Assembly: GCF_016918765.2 (NCBI RefSeq)
Contig: NZ_CP092104.1
Coordinates: 1,736,001 to 1,800,000 of the forward strand
Reading direction: 5' to 3'
Length of the DNA stretch: 64,000 bases
Source: Flagellatimonas centrodinii
Lineage (GTDB): Bacteria; Pseudomonadota; Gammaproteobacteria; Nevskiales; Nevskiaceae
Both the position numbers and the translations under genes were made by a program. Under the pieces are notes generated by a model that was not told the DNA's origin, did not search any database, and was given only the letters and a program-made list of their open reading frames with translations. Below are positions 37,668-46,228 of this stretch, piece after piece (positions within the stretch are counted from its first letter, which is position 1; the number at the start of each line of letters is the position of its first letter).

Positions 37668-38623
37668 CGCGACCCGTGGTAGCGCAGCGCGAAATGCAGG
37701 CTGAAGTCCGGGCTGGCGTTGACGATCAGGTCTTCCTGGAATGCGAGGTCGGCCTGCCAGCGGTCGTTGAAAGACCAACGTCCGCCGAGACTCAGCTGCA
37801 GCCCGGGGTCGCCGATATCGCTGTCGACATTGCGGTAGAGCGGTGTATGCGCGTAGAGCTGGCCGAGCGCCGACAGCGGGCCGATCAGGTGCCGTTGCAG
37901 GCCGAGGCTGGCGAAACCGGCGGCTGGCTGCTGCCGGTCGGCGAGGGCGCCACGGGTCTGCTGCAGGCTGCCACCGACGCTGTAGTGACCCCCCCAGTCG
38001 CTGCCGTCGGCGAACGGCAGCGCGCTGTCCAGCCACAGGGCAGCCCCCAGGTGCCCGCCAGTCAAGCGGGCGTCGTCGCCGGTGGGCAGCTTGAGCATCA
38101 GTCGCAGCACCTGGCCCGGTCGCAGGGCGAAGCCGACCCGTGCCTCGAGATCTCCGAGGCCGCGCGCGTTCCGGTCAGTGTCGAGGACCGTGACGCCGTC
38201 CTGCACCAACTGGTAGCGGTACTGATCCTGGGCAAACCGTTCGCGGCCGCCATTGGGCAGGCTAAAGATATCGTGCCAATCCTCGATGAAGCGGTCGAGA
38301 AAGCCGCCGCCGGTATCGAGCAGGCTCAGCCGCAGTCCCCAGTCGACACTGGGGCTCCAGCGTCCCCGAACGTCGATGCCGAGGCGCAGGGTCTCGCCGT
38401 CCAGCCGTATTGATTCGCGGTCGAGGTCCTCCGCATAGAACTCGCTGGTGAGGTCGGTGGTGAACTGCCACTGCTCCGGGCCCTCTGCCGCCAACGCCGG
38501 CGCTCCGGTCAGGGGCAGTGCGGCAAACCGGCTCAGCGCCGCCTCGTTGCGGGTCTGCAACCCGCCGGCCTGGGCGATGACGGGCAGCAGCAGGGCGGCT
38601 AGCAGGGGGATCGCTGGGCGCAT
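37664..38623 (-). CDS. DUF3187-like outer membrane protein
   Basis: 319 residues with a signal peptide (about 1-19, ending VIAQA-GGL) and many amphipathic beta strands, including WQFTTDLTSEFYAED, WGLRLSLLDTGGGFLDRFIEDWHD and LRLMLKLPTGDDARLTGG. The last block with LPTGD and the ending FALRYHGSR are like DUF3187 family members, thought to be outer membrane barrels of unknown role. Start at ATG 38623 is chosen for the signal peptide; the open frame upstream overlaps aroG and is not real. Confidence 0.7.
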   Translation of the reverse strand: MRPAIPLLAALLLPVIAQAGGLQTRNEAALSRFAALPLTGAPALAAEGPEQWQFTTDLTSEFYAEDLDRESIRLDGETLRLGIDVRGRWSPSVDWGLRLSLLDTGGGFLDRFIEDWHDIFSLPNGGRERFAQDQYRYQLVQDGVTVLDTDRNARGLGDLEARVGFALRPGQVLRLMLKLPTGDDARLTGGHLGAALWLDSALPFADGSDWGGHYSVGGSLQQTRGALADRQQPAAGFASLGLQRHLIGPLSALGQLYAHTPLYRNVDSDIGDPGLQLSLGGRWSFNDRWQADLAFQEDLIVNASPDFSLHFALRYHGSR

Positions 38624-38765
38624 GGGGCGAGGCTCGGTTGGCGGTCTTGGCGCCGCAGGGTATCGCACTCCGGCGGCATGACGGTGGTAGGATCGCGCGC
38701 TCGCCAGCGCTGACGTGCGCGTCGCCCGGCGACACGCCCAAAGACTTCTGCAAGGTTGATGTGTC

Positions 38766-39845
38766 ATGACGGTGGTAACTGAAAACGTCCGTATCCAGTC
38801 GGTATTGCCGGTGGCGACGCCGGCCCAGGTCAAACAGGAGCTGCCGCTGTCGGCCGCCGCTGCGGAGACCACGCTGAGTGCCCGCACCGCGATCCAGGAC
38901 ATCCTCCACGGCCGCGACGACCGCTTGCTGGTGGTGGTCGGCCCCTGCTCCATCCATGATCCGGCGGCGGCGCTCGACTACGCCGAGAAGCTGGCGGTGG
39001 TGCGCGAGCGGCTGGCCCGCGACCTGCTCATCGTCATGCGGGTGTATTTCGAGAAGCCGCGCACCACGGTCGGCTGGAAGGGGCTGATCAACGATCCCGA
39101 TCTCGATGACAGTTATCAGATCGACAAGGGCCTGCGACTGGCTCGCAAGGTGTTGTGCGATCTCAATGACCGCGGCATGCCGGCGGGTGTCGAGTACCTC
39201 GACATCCTCACCCCGCAATACCTGTCGGACCTGGTGAGCTGGGGCGCGATCGGCGCCCGGACCACCGAAAGCCAGTTGCATCGCGAGATGGCCTCCGGGC
39301 TGTCGTGCCCGGTCGGCTTCAAGAACGGTACCGATGGCAGCGTCAAGGTGGCGGTCGACGCGGTGGTGTCGGCGCGCAGCCCGCACCGCTTCCTGTCGCT
39401 CACCTCGGAAGGGCAGTCGGCGATCTTCCAGACCACCGGCAACCCTGACTCGCACGTGATCCTGCGTGGCGGCAGCAAGGGCCCGAACTACGACGCCGGC
39501 AATGTCGACGCGGCCAGCGAGGCGATGGAGAAGTCCGGCCTGCAGCCGCAGGTGATGATCGACTTCTCGCATGCCAACAGTTCCAAGCAGCACCGGCGGC
39601 AGGTCATCGTCGGCCACGATGTGGCCAGCCAGATTGCCGGCGGCGACCGCCGCATCATCGGCGTGATGATCGAATCACATTTGGTCGAGGGCCGTCAGGA
39701 CGCGACACCCGGTGGCACCCTCACCTATGGCCAGAGCATCACCGATGCCTGCATTGCCTGGTCGGACACCGAACCGCTGCTGACCCAACTGGCGGAGGCC
39801 GTGGCGACGCGGCGGCAGGCACGGCAGTCGTCTGCCGACGTGTGA
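38766..39845 (+). CDS. aroG: 3-deoxy-7-phosphoheptulonate (DAHP) synthase, class I
   Basis: First enzyme of the shikimate pathway, joining PEP and erythrose 4-phosphate. The 359 residues match the AroF/G/H family, with VVGPCSIHDPAAALDYAEKL (GPCSIHD at 59-65), FEKPRTTVGWKG (97-106), and the metal-binding region IDFSHANSSKQHRRQ. Which of the three feedback types this is cannot be told from sequence; the symbol is generic. It stands alone, with 142 bp to the divergent neighbour and 216 bp of sequence without any credible gene behind it. Confidence 0.95.
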   Translation: MTVVTENVRIQSVLPVATPAQVKQELPLSAAAAETTLSARTAIQDILHGRDDRLLVVVGPCSIHDPAAALDYAEKLAVVRERLARDLLIVMRVYFEKPRTTVGWKGLINDPDLDDSYQIDKGLRLARKVLCDLNDRGMPAGVEYLDILTPQYLSDLVSWGAIGARTTESQLHREMASGLSCPVGFKNGTDGSVKVAVDAVVSARSPHRFLSLTSEGQSAIFQTTGNPDSHVILRGGSKGPNYDAGNVDAASEAMEKSGLQPQVMIDFSHANSSKQHRRQVIVGHDVASQIAGGDRRIIGVMIESHLVEGRQDATPGGTLTYGQSITDACIAWSDTEPLLTQLAEAVATRRQARQSSADV

Positions 39846-40061
39846 GATGTGGGGAGCGCCGCCCCCGAACGGTTGACCTTCAGGCAGACGCGCGGTGCGG
39901 CCGTTCGGGGCCGTCGCTGGACAGGACGTCCAGCGTCGAGCGATCCAGGGATGGACTTGAGCGGGGCCCGAATGGCCGTACCGCGTGGCTGCCAGCACGG
40001 CGACCGTAGCGCGCCGCGCGAATCACCCTGCCCCGTTGCGGCAGCATTCGCCCCCCGGCGC

Positions 40062-42053
40062 TCAGAAGTATTCGCCCTTGAACAGGTTGGCGAACACCAC
40101 CTGTTGCAGGCTCGGCTTGTCCGACTCCCCGCCCTTGCCCTTGCCGCGCGCGGAGCTGGATGAGGGGAACAGGTTGAAGCCCTTGTTGAGCACGTAGTCG
40201 TTCATCTTCGGCCACACCGCGTAGCTGATGGCGGCCGCGGTGCCGAGTGTGGTGGCGACGCTCTTGGGCCGCTCCAGAATCGCCTTCAAGACCACGTCGG
40301 CAGCATGGTCCGGGCTCCAGGTGGGCACATAGTCGTAGATCTTGGTGGGCGCGATCATCGGTGTCCGCACCAGCGGCATGTAGATCGCGGTGATCTCGAT
40401 GTTCTTGTGCTTCACCTCGGCCGCCAGCGAGCGCGAGAAGGCATCCAGTGCCGCCTTTGAGGCAACGTAAGCGGAGAAGCGCGCCGCGTTGGCGAGCACC
40501 CCGATGGAACTGATGTTGATGACATGGCCGCCCTTGCGCTGGGCCATGCTCGGCAGCAGGTTGAGGATCATGCGGATGGCGCCGAAGTAGTTCAGCTGCA
40601 TGGTCCGCTCGAAATCGTGGAAGCGGGTGGTCGATTCCAGCACAGCCCGGCGGATCGAGCGCCCGGCATTGTTCACCAGGATGTCGACATGGCCGAAGTC
40701 CTCGAGGATCTGCTGGGCACAGTGGTCGATCGCCGCCATGTCGTTGAGGTCGCAGGGATAGACGTGCGCTTCGCCGCCGGCCTTTTCGATGATGAAGCGG
40801 GTCTGCTCCAGTTTTTCCCGGGTCCGCGCCACCAGAATGACCTTGGCGCCGGCAGCGCCCAGTTTCTTGGCAACGTTGAAGCCGATACCGCTGGACGCGC
40901 CGGTGACAATGACCACCTTCCCTGCCAGCCGACGCAAGGCGCCCTTCGGGATCTTGACGTCGAGATCGAGGAACAGCTCCCAGTACTCCCACAGCACCTT
41001 GGCGTAGTCGCGGATTTCCGGGCATTTGACGCCACTGCCGCGCAGCGCGCGGCGCGTCAGCGTGTCGTCGAACACGGCCTGGTTGCGGACATAGCCGAGC
41101 ACCGACAGCGGCGCCCCGATGGCCTCGGAAATGGCCTTCTCCACCGAGCGCGGCAAGCGCCGGCCAAGCTCGTTGGCCAGTGGCCGCAGGGCGGCCGGCA
41201 TCGGCGGCAGGTCGATGCGGGTGGCGAACTCGGGACCGTGGGCGGCCTTGAGGAAGGTCTGCAGCAGCTCACCGACGCTGGGGGCATCGGACTGCACCAG
41301 GTGGAAGCACTGGCCGTCGAGCCCTTCCTTGTGTGCCAACGCATCCATCGCCCGCACCACGTAGTCGACCGGCGCGATCGGCACCTTGCCGCCCTCGATG
41401 CCCAGCAGCGGCAGCCAGCGCGGAATGCCATAGCTGATTTTCTGCAGCGTCTTGAAGAAATAGTAGGGGCCGTCGATCTTGTCCATCTCGCCGGTTTCCG
41501 AGTGCCCTACCACCGCGCCCGGGCGGTAGATGCGGAACGGCACCTTGCACTCGTCGCGGACGATAGCCTCGCTCTGGAACTTGGTGCGGAAGTAGGGATG
41601 GTCGACCGGCTGGCCCTCGTCGAACATCTTTTCGGTGAAGCGGCCAACGAAGCTGCCGCCGGCCACGGCCACGCTGGAGGCATGATGCAGACGGATATCG
41701 CCCCCGAGCGCATGCGCCAGAGCCACCACGTTGCGGGTGCCCTCGTTGTTGATGCGATCGCCGGTGGCATCGTCCATGTTCATGTCATAGACGGCAGCAA
41801 GATGGAACAGATGGTCGATCTTGCCCTTGAGCTTCTTCAGGTCGGCGTCGCCGATGACGCCGGCGCTGGTGACGTCGCCAGACACCCGTTTAAGGGTGCC
41901 GGGCGTGCCTTCGTAGCGGCGCTTCAGCCCTTCGAACTTGGCTTCCGAGCCGTCGCGAATCAGGACATGGACGGTGGCGTCTTCACGGGCCAGCAATTCG
42001 CCGAGCAGAAACTTGCCGATGAAGCCGGTGGCGCCGGTGACGAGGTATTGCAT
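40062..42053 (-). CDS. Didomain fatty acyl-CoA/ACP reductase (Maqu_2507-like)
   Basis: 663-residue fusion of two Rossmann reductases. The N-terminal half is an extended SDR (GATGFIG at 7-13; HPYFRTKFQSE with the active Tyr/Lys; FRIYRPGAVVGHSETGEMD). The C-terminal half is a classical SDR (TGASSGIG near 383-390, NNAGRSIRR, YVASKAALDAF near 528). Order, length and wording such as DGPYYFFKTLQKI and FERTMQLNYFGA closely follow the Marinobacter enzyme that reduces fatty acyl-CoA to fatty alcohol in two steps with NADPH. A role in fatty alcohol or wax ester formation follows from the family; no wax ester synthase is in the window. Confidence 0.9.
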   Translation of the reverse strand: MQYLVTGATGFIGKFLLGELLAREDATVHVLIRDGSEAKFEGLKRRYEGTPGTLKRVSGDVTSAGVIGDADLKKLKGKIDHLFHLAAVYDMNMDDATGDRINNEGTRNVVALAHALGGDIRLHHASSVAVAGGSFVGRFTEKMFDEGQPVDHPYFRTKFQSEAIVRDECKVPFRIYRPGAVVGHSETGEMDKIDGPYYFFKTLQKISYGIPRWLPLLGIEGGKVPIAPVDYVVRAMDALAHKEGLDGQCFHLVQSDAPSVGELLQTFLKAAHGPEFATRIDLPPMPAALRPLANELGRRLPRSVEKAISEAIGAPLSVLGYVRNQAVFDDTLTRRALRGSGVKCPEIRDYAKVLWEYWELFLDLDVKIPKGALRRLAGKVVIVTGASSGIGFNVAKKLGAAGAKVILVARTREKLEQTRFIIEKAGGEAHVYPCDLNDMAAIDHCAQQILEDFGHVDILVNNAGRSIRRAVLESTTRFHDFERTMQLNYFGAIRMILNLLPSMAQRKGGHVINISSIGVLANAARFSAYVASKAALDAFSRSLAAEVKHKNIEITAIYMPLVRTPMIAPTKIYDYVPTWSPDHAADVVLKAILERPKSVATTLGTAAAISYAVWPKMNDYVLNKGFNLFPSSSSARGKGKGGESDKPSLQQVVFANLFKGEYF

Positions 42054-42143
42054 GGAAGCGCTCCAGAGATGGCAGACATCAATGGGCGGACTTTACCCCA
42101 GACCGCGGGGGTGGCATTGAACGATCCGTCGGGAACCCGGAGC

Positions 42144-42407
42144 TCAGTGTGTCAGCGAGCAGCTCAGCCGCAGACCGCCGGCACCGGCACGTGGACAGTG
42201 ATGGTCGTCTTCGGCGCGCTGATACGCGGACGGCAGTGCCGGCAGTGCCGGCATCGCCGCATCGGCCAGGGGGACCGGACTCAGACGCGGGGCGTGCGCC
42301 GCACTGGCCATGCCCAGCACCATGCCGAGGCTGACCCAGCCGAGCACGCGCAGGGGGCGCGGCCGGCGGCCGGCGTGAAACTGTTGGTCGTTGATGATGC
42401 GGTACAT
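42144..42407 (-). CDS. Putative small exported protein, 87 aa
   Basis: A signal-peptide-like stretch (basic RRPRPLRVLG, hydrophobic WVSLGMVLGMASAAHA, possible cleavage at residue 38) is followed by a short Pro/Ala-rich mature part with HHCP and SCSLTH at the end, so two cysteines that could pair. AGGGA 8 nt upstream of ATG 42407 is a weak Shine-Dalgarno. I do not recognise a family; high GC makes chance open frames common, so this is uncertain. Confidence 0.4.
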   Translation of the reverse strand: MYRIINDQQFHAGRRPRPLRVLGWVSLGMVLGMASAAHAPRLSPVPLADAAMPALPALPSAYQRAEDDHHCPRAGAGGLRLSCSLTH

Positions 42408-42556
42408 GGCGGCAGTCCCTGGCGGCAGACGGCCATCTCAGCGCATCCGGCGGCGCACAGGGGCGGCTCGCCGACGGGCGGCGCCGACGCAGGGCATCAG
42501 CGGCTGCGGTACCGTAGGGCTGTCACCGACGGGGTGATGCCTGAAGGAGAACGTGC

Positions 42557-42805
42557 ATGGGAATTCTGTCGTGGGTGCTGCTGGGTCTGGTGGCCGGTGT
42601 GCTTGCCAAACTGTTCATGCCGGGCAAGGACCCGGGCGGCTTCATCATCACCATCGTGTTGGGCATCGCCGGCGCCTTCGTCGGCGGCTGGATCGGCACC
42701 CAGCTCGGCATCGCCAGTTTCAACGGGTTCACGCTGCAGGGCATTCTGGTGGCCACCGGCGGGGCGATGGTCCTGCTACTGCTGTACCGGTTCATCCGCC
42801 GATAG
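42557..42805 (+). CDS. GlsB/YeaQ/YmgE family stress membrane protein
   Basis: 82 residues with three membrane helices and the family wording MGILSWVLLGLVAGVLAKLFMPGKDPGG (split: helix 1 at 3-22, then GKDPGG) and ITIVLGIAGAFVGGWIG. These transglycosylase-associated small membrane proteins are general stress induced; exact function unknown. GAAGGAGAA lies 8 nt before the ATG. Confidence 0.92.
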   Translation: MGILSWVLLGLVAGVLAKLFMPGKDPGGFIITIVLGIAGAFVGGWIGTQLGIASFNGFTLQGILVATGGAMVLLLLYRFIRR

Positions 42806-42867
42806 CGATGCAGTGAACGGCCCGCGCCGCAGCGTCCGAAGAGTCGGGCGCTCGCGGCGCGGCGCTG

Positions 42868-43713
42868 TCAGTAGTCCCCCTCCTGATGGCGGGCCGCGTC
42901 GCGGATCTCGCGGCGTTCTGCCAGACGCGCTTCCCGGTCCTTGTCGGTGGCCCAGATCACCTGCGGCAGCAGCAGCACCCGCAGCAGGCCGACCAACATG
43001 TAGAGGTAGCTGGCCGAGAACAGCACGCCGCAGAACATCGAGACCCACTCGAAATTCACCGACACGAACTTGATGCCCCACCACGACATCACGTCGGTCA
43101 CCGAGGCCGCGAGGCCGATCGGAAAGACCCACTGATACGGCCACAGGTGGTTGAAGTGCAGCGAGAACGGGATGCCGATGATGAAGAAGGCGGTGGTGAA
43201 CCCGAACAGATGAGCGTGGGTGAAGGCGATCAGTTTGCCCAGGCTCATCTGCGCGAAGTAGGCCTCGGCATTGCCGTAGACGCCGAGCATGTACCAGATC
43301 TCCGACGCACCGAAGCAGAAGGCGATACCGAACAGCACGGTGGCCATGGCAATGCCCCGTTTCACGCCGGTGGGCATGCCATGCAGGTTGATGTCGACCG
43401 TGTGTGCCTGGAACGGCACCATCCACCAGAAGAACAGCAGCAGGGCGAAGAAAAAGCCGATCAGTGCCAGCGGCCCACCCACGGCTTTCCAGCGCGGGGT
43501 GGGTGGTGGTAGCTCGATCACCGCGGGCGTGTCGACCGGAGCGTCGCTGAAGAAGTCGAAGCCGTCGTCGGCTGCAGATGGCATCGCGGTCTGCACCACG
43601 GGATTGCCGGCCCGCGTTTCCGCCGCAGCGTCGGTGGCCGCGGCGCGGGCCACCAGCGCTACCCCGATGAAGAAGGCAGCCAGCAGTAGTTCCAGCAGTC
43701 TTGCGCGCCACAT
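42868..43713 (-). CDS. Polytopic membrane protein of the cytochrome operon
   Basis: 281 residues. After a signal-like segment (about 6-24) and a linker, five membrane helices follow (about 79-100, 120-144, 161-185, 191-212, 223-248). Histidines 166 and 168 in FTHAHLFGF and 186 and 189 in SLHFNH lie at helix 3 and its edge and could bind haem or a metal. I know proteins of this kind only as hypothetical, encoded beside c-type cytochromes. It is the last gene of a four-gene operon (15 bp after the previous stop), so it may be the quinone- or membrane-side partner of the cytochromes; that is inference. GGAG precedes the ATG. Confidence 0.8.
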   Translation of the reverse strand: MWRARLLELLLAAFFIGVALVARAAATDAAAETRAGNPVVQTAMPSAADDGFDFFSDAPVDTPAVIELPPPTPRWKAVGGPLALIGFFFALLLFFWWMVPFQAHTVDINLHGMPTGVKRGIAMATVLFGIAFCFGASEIWYMLGVYGNAEAYFAQMSLGKLIAFTHAHLFGFTTAFFIIGIPFSLHFNHLWPYQWVFPIGLAASVTDVMSWWGIKFVSVNFEWVSMFCGVLFSASYLYMLVGLLRVLLLPQVIWATDKDREARLAERREIRDAARHQEGDY

Positions 43714-43728
43714 GGGGGTTCTCCGGCG

Positions 43729-44496
43729 TCAGGCGCTCTTGAGGCGCACATAGATGAGGGTGCCGGCGTTCTTCACCGCACGGGTAATCGCGGCAGCGAG
43801 GTCATCGCCGGTGGCGCGCGGCAGCGCATCAAGGGCGATGCCGATGAAATCGGCGTAGACCGGGTGATCCTCTGCCTCAGGCAGTTGTCGACTGTTCAGC
43901 ACGCTGACCGTTTCGACCCGCAGCTGCCGGTCGGTGGTCATCAGCAGGAAAAAGGTCTTGCCCTGATGGTGCACGGGGAAGATCAGCGCGGTTCCCACCG
44001 GCCGGCGGTCCACCAGCGGAATGTAGAGGGTGTTCTCGTCATCGCGCGTGAGCGTGGCGCCAAGGCCCTTGGCGCGGGCGATGTCGGATTCGGTCAACAG
44101 GGCGTCGCGTGGCAGATAGGCCCGCACCCCGGGGAAGGCCGCCTGCACCTCCTGCGGCACCAGGCTGGCGATGTCGAGCCAGTCGCCGGGCGCTGCCGGC
44201 GTTGACCGGCTGCTGCCGGGGTTGGCGCGAGCGCTGGCTTCCACACCGTTTCCATGGCCGTCGCCGTCGCTGTCGAGGCCAGCAATCCGCTCCCAGGCAG
44301 CGGCATTCATGCCGCCAGTCTTGAAGGCTTCGCCATAGGGGTTGACCGGGGTGCCGCCACCGTCCTTGTGGCAGGCGTTGCAGCTTGGCGTATAGCCGAA
44401 CTGCTGCTGGTAGAGGCGCGCAAAGGCGGGCTCCGCAGCGGCTGGCAAGGAGATCGAAGCGAGGGCGATCAGGGTCGCGGGCAACAGGGTCTTCAT
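43729..44496 (-). CDS. Monohaem cytochrome c with Ca-binding repeat and FMN-binding-like domain
   Basis: 255 residues, signal peptide ending at AAA-EPAFARLY. One haem site CNACH (39-43) in an outer-membrane-cytochrome-like context (YTPSCNACHKDGGGTPVNPYG), then DSDGDGHGNG, an acidic loop as in EF-hand or thrombospondin type 3 repeats, then a C-terminal half (PVHHQGKTFFLLMTTDRQLR, VETVSVLNS) that resembles the periplasmic FMN_bind fold of RnfG/NqrC-type proteins. The canonical SGAT flavinylation motif is not present, so flavin binding is only a guess. Gap to the upstream gene is 5 bp. Confidence 0.8.
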   Translation of the reverse strand: MKTLLPATLIALASISLPAAAEPAFARLYQQQFGYTPSCNACHKDGGGTPVNPYGEAFKTGGMNAAAWERIAGLDSDGDGHGNGVEASARANPGSSRSTPAAPGDWLDIASLVPQEVQAAFPGVRAYLPRDALLTESDIARAKGLGATLTRDDENTLYIPLVDRRPVGTALIFPVHHQGKTFFLLMTTDRQLRVETVSVLNSRQLPEAEDHPVYADFIGIALDALPRATGDDLAAAITRAVKNAGTLIYVRLKSA

Positions 44497-44501
44497 CGGG
44501 G

Positions 44502-46217
44502 TTACCAGTCTCCGAACAGGGACGGGACGGCGTCGCGCATGGCCGCCCGGGCAGCCTCACCGGCAGCGCCGGCGGCGACCATCTGCGCGTGTTGTGAAGA
44601 GTCGGCAGGCGGCATCAGCAGGGCGGCTTTGTCGGTGCCGGTGTAACGGGCCCAATCCAGGGCATCGCGGATCTTCGGACTGTCTTCGATGCGTGCCAGC
44701 ACCTCGGCCTCGTCGGCGCCGGCCATGAAGTTCAGGCGCGCTGCCGGGTTGCCGCGGTGACAGGCAAAACAGTAGGTCTCGAAATGCACGAGGACCGAGC
44801 CATTGCTGATGGTCAACGGCGGTACGCCCACGGGTTGCGGTGGCGACAGCGCGGTGGTGTCCAGACAGCAGTAGGCCAGCGAAGGCCCGTCCAGTGACGA
44901 TAACAGCGCCTGCATCAAGGCGATCCGGGCCGCCGGTTCAGGTGCGAACGGCTCTGCCGGTAGCTTGATGACCGCGGCCTCGACCTGCCCGAAATCCCCT
45001 GCGGTGAGCCGCTCCAGCTGGCGGATGTCGTCGACCGTGAACAGACTGGCGAGCCCATAGGCGCCCTCCAACGTCTCGGATGTCAGCACTCGCCGGGGGG
45101 GGCGTGGTGTCAGCGGATCAATGGCGGCCGGCAGCGGCGGAAGCGCTTCGAAGGCGGCGAGATCCTCGTTGCTGCGGGCGCCCCCTTGTGGACCGATGTC
45201 GACAAACAGTCCCCGTATGCGGCCCAGCCAGCCGGTATGGCCGACCAGCGGATCGCGATTGGGCAGGTCGTTATCGGGCACCGGGATACCGGCTGCCGGC
45301 CATGCCCCCGCCTGCAATTGGCGCAGGCGCTCAGCCCCCGCGCTGCGGGTGTCGTAGCCGCCCGGGTCCCAGGCATAGCGCAGCGCTTCGGTCAGCAGCT
45401 GCCGGCGGCAGGGCTCGCCTTCGGTGCCGCAGCCATTGATCCAGACCCCCTGGGTCACGACCAGGAATTGACCGATATCGGTGAGCTCGTCATAGCGCTC
45501 CGGTATGGCCAGCGGCACGGCAGCGGAGACCCCGAGGTAGCCGGACGTCGCCTCGCTGCCGCGGCCGATACGGTCGGAAATGGCGGGGTGCGCGTTGGTC
45601 TCGTTCCAAGGGCGCTGGGGGAAGATCGGGCCACCCCCTTGATGGCAGGTGAGGCAGATGTCGCGCCGGGCATAGACGATGCGCGGCTGACCGTCGGCGC
45701 GGTAGTCCTGCACCAGTTGGAACTCGAACCTGCCGGCGACCTCGTTGTAGCTGATGACTTCGATCTCGTCCGCTTTCTCGGTAAAGCCGAGAAATAGCTG
45801 GCCGCGCGGTGCCAGGCCGAGACTGGCCGGTGTACTGGCCGCCTCGAAATCGGTCGCGACCAGGATTCGCGGCGCCTCGAAATCGGCTTGACCCTTCAGC
45901 AGTGAGCGGCCGAAGGGAATCAGCAATTGCAGCGGTCGGGCCCCCTCGGGATGCTGCTGTGCCAGCAACGCCACCAGATCCTCGAAGGGATAGGGCAGGC
46001 CATCCGCCTGCGCCATCAGGTGATCGAACAGCGAACGGGTCCCCTCCGGTGGCAGGTCGGTTTGGGCGATCCCCTGTCGCAACGGTCCGACAGCACCGGC
46101 CATCACCGCGGCGCGCGCCTGCAGGTCGGGACCCGCCGGCGACACCGCCGCCGGCCATAGCCACCAGCCCCCGATGGCGATCAGGGCCAGGACCAGGCCG
46201 GCGAACAGGGCTTTCAT
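44502..46217 (-). CDS. Dihaem c-type cytochrome, 571 aa
   Basis: An N-terminal hydrophobic segment (about 3-23) serves as signal or anchor. Two haem motifs are widely spaced: CLTCH (189-193 when counted from the GTG one codon upstream) in ARRDICLTCHQGGGPIFPQRPW, and CFACH near 484-488. The stretch after the first haem (GGGPIFPQRPWNETN) resembles uncharacterised cytochrome families seen next to large dihaem oxygenase-like proteins. I cannot name a function. It lies 8-11 bp after the 782-residue cytochrome gene; GTG at 46220 is an alternative start. Confidence 0.82.
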   Translation of the reverse strand: MKALFAGLVLALIAIGGWWLWPAAVSPAGPDLQARAAVMAGAVGPLRQGIAQTDLPPEGTRSLFDHLMAQADGLPYPFEDLVALLAQQHPEGARPLQLLIPFGRSLLKGQADFEAPRILVATDFEAASTPASLGLAPRGQLFLGFTEKADEIEVISYNEVAGRFEFQLVQDYRADGQPRIVYARRDICLTCHQGGGPIFPQRPWNETNAHPAISDRIGRGSEATSGYLGVSAAVPLAIPERYDELTDIGQFLVVTQGVWINGCGTEGEPCRRQLLTEALRYAWDPGGYDTRSAGAERLRQLQAGAWPAAGIPVPDNDLPNRDPLVGHTGWLGRIRGLFVDIGPQGGARSNEDLAAFEALPPLPAAIDPLTPRPPRRVLTSETLEGAYGLASLFTVDDIRQLERLTAGDFGQVEAAVIKLPAEPFAPEPAARIALMQALLSSLDGPSLAYCCLDTTALSPPQPVGVPPLTISNGSVLVHFETYCFACHRGNPAARLNFMAGADEAEVLARIEDSPKIRDALDWARYTGTDKAALLMPPADSSQHAQMVAAGAAGEAARAAMRDAVPSLFGDW

Positions 46218-46228
46218 CACGCGACGGC

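Noticed and set aside
39846-40061. Gene between DAHP synthase and the acyl reductase
   Set aside because: 216 bp with only a Gly/Arg-rich frame running into the antisense of the next gene; no start signal or terminator seen.
40524-43073. 849-codon open frame on the plus strand opposite the acyl reductase
   Set aside because: It is antisense to a gene with clear homology, has the Gly/His/Arg-rich composition of a high-GC shadow, no Shine-Dalgarno and no recognisable motif.
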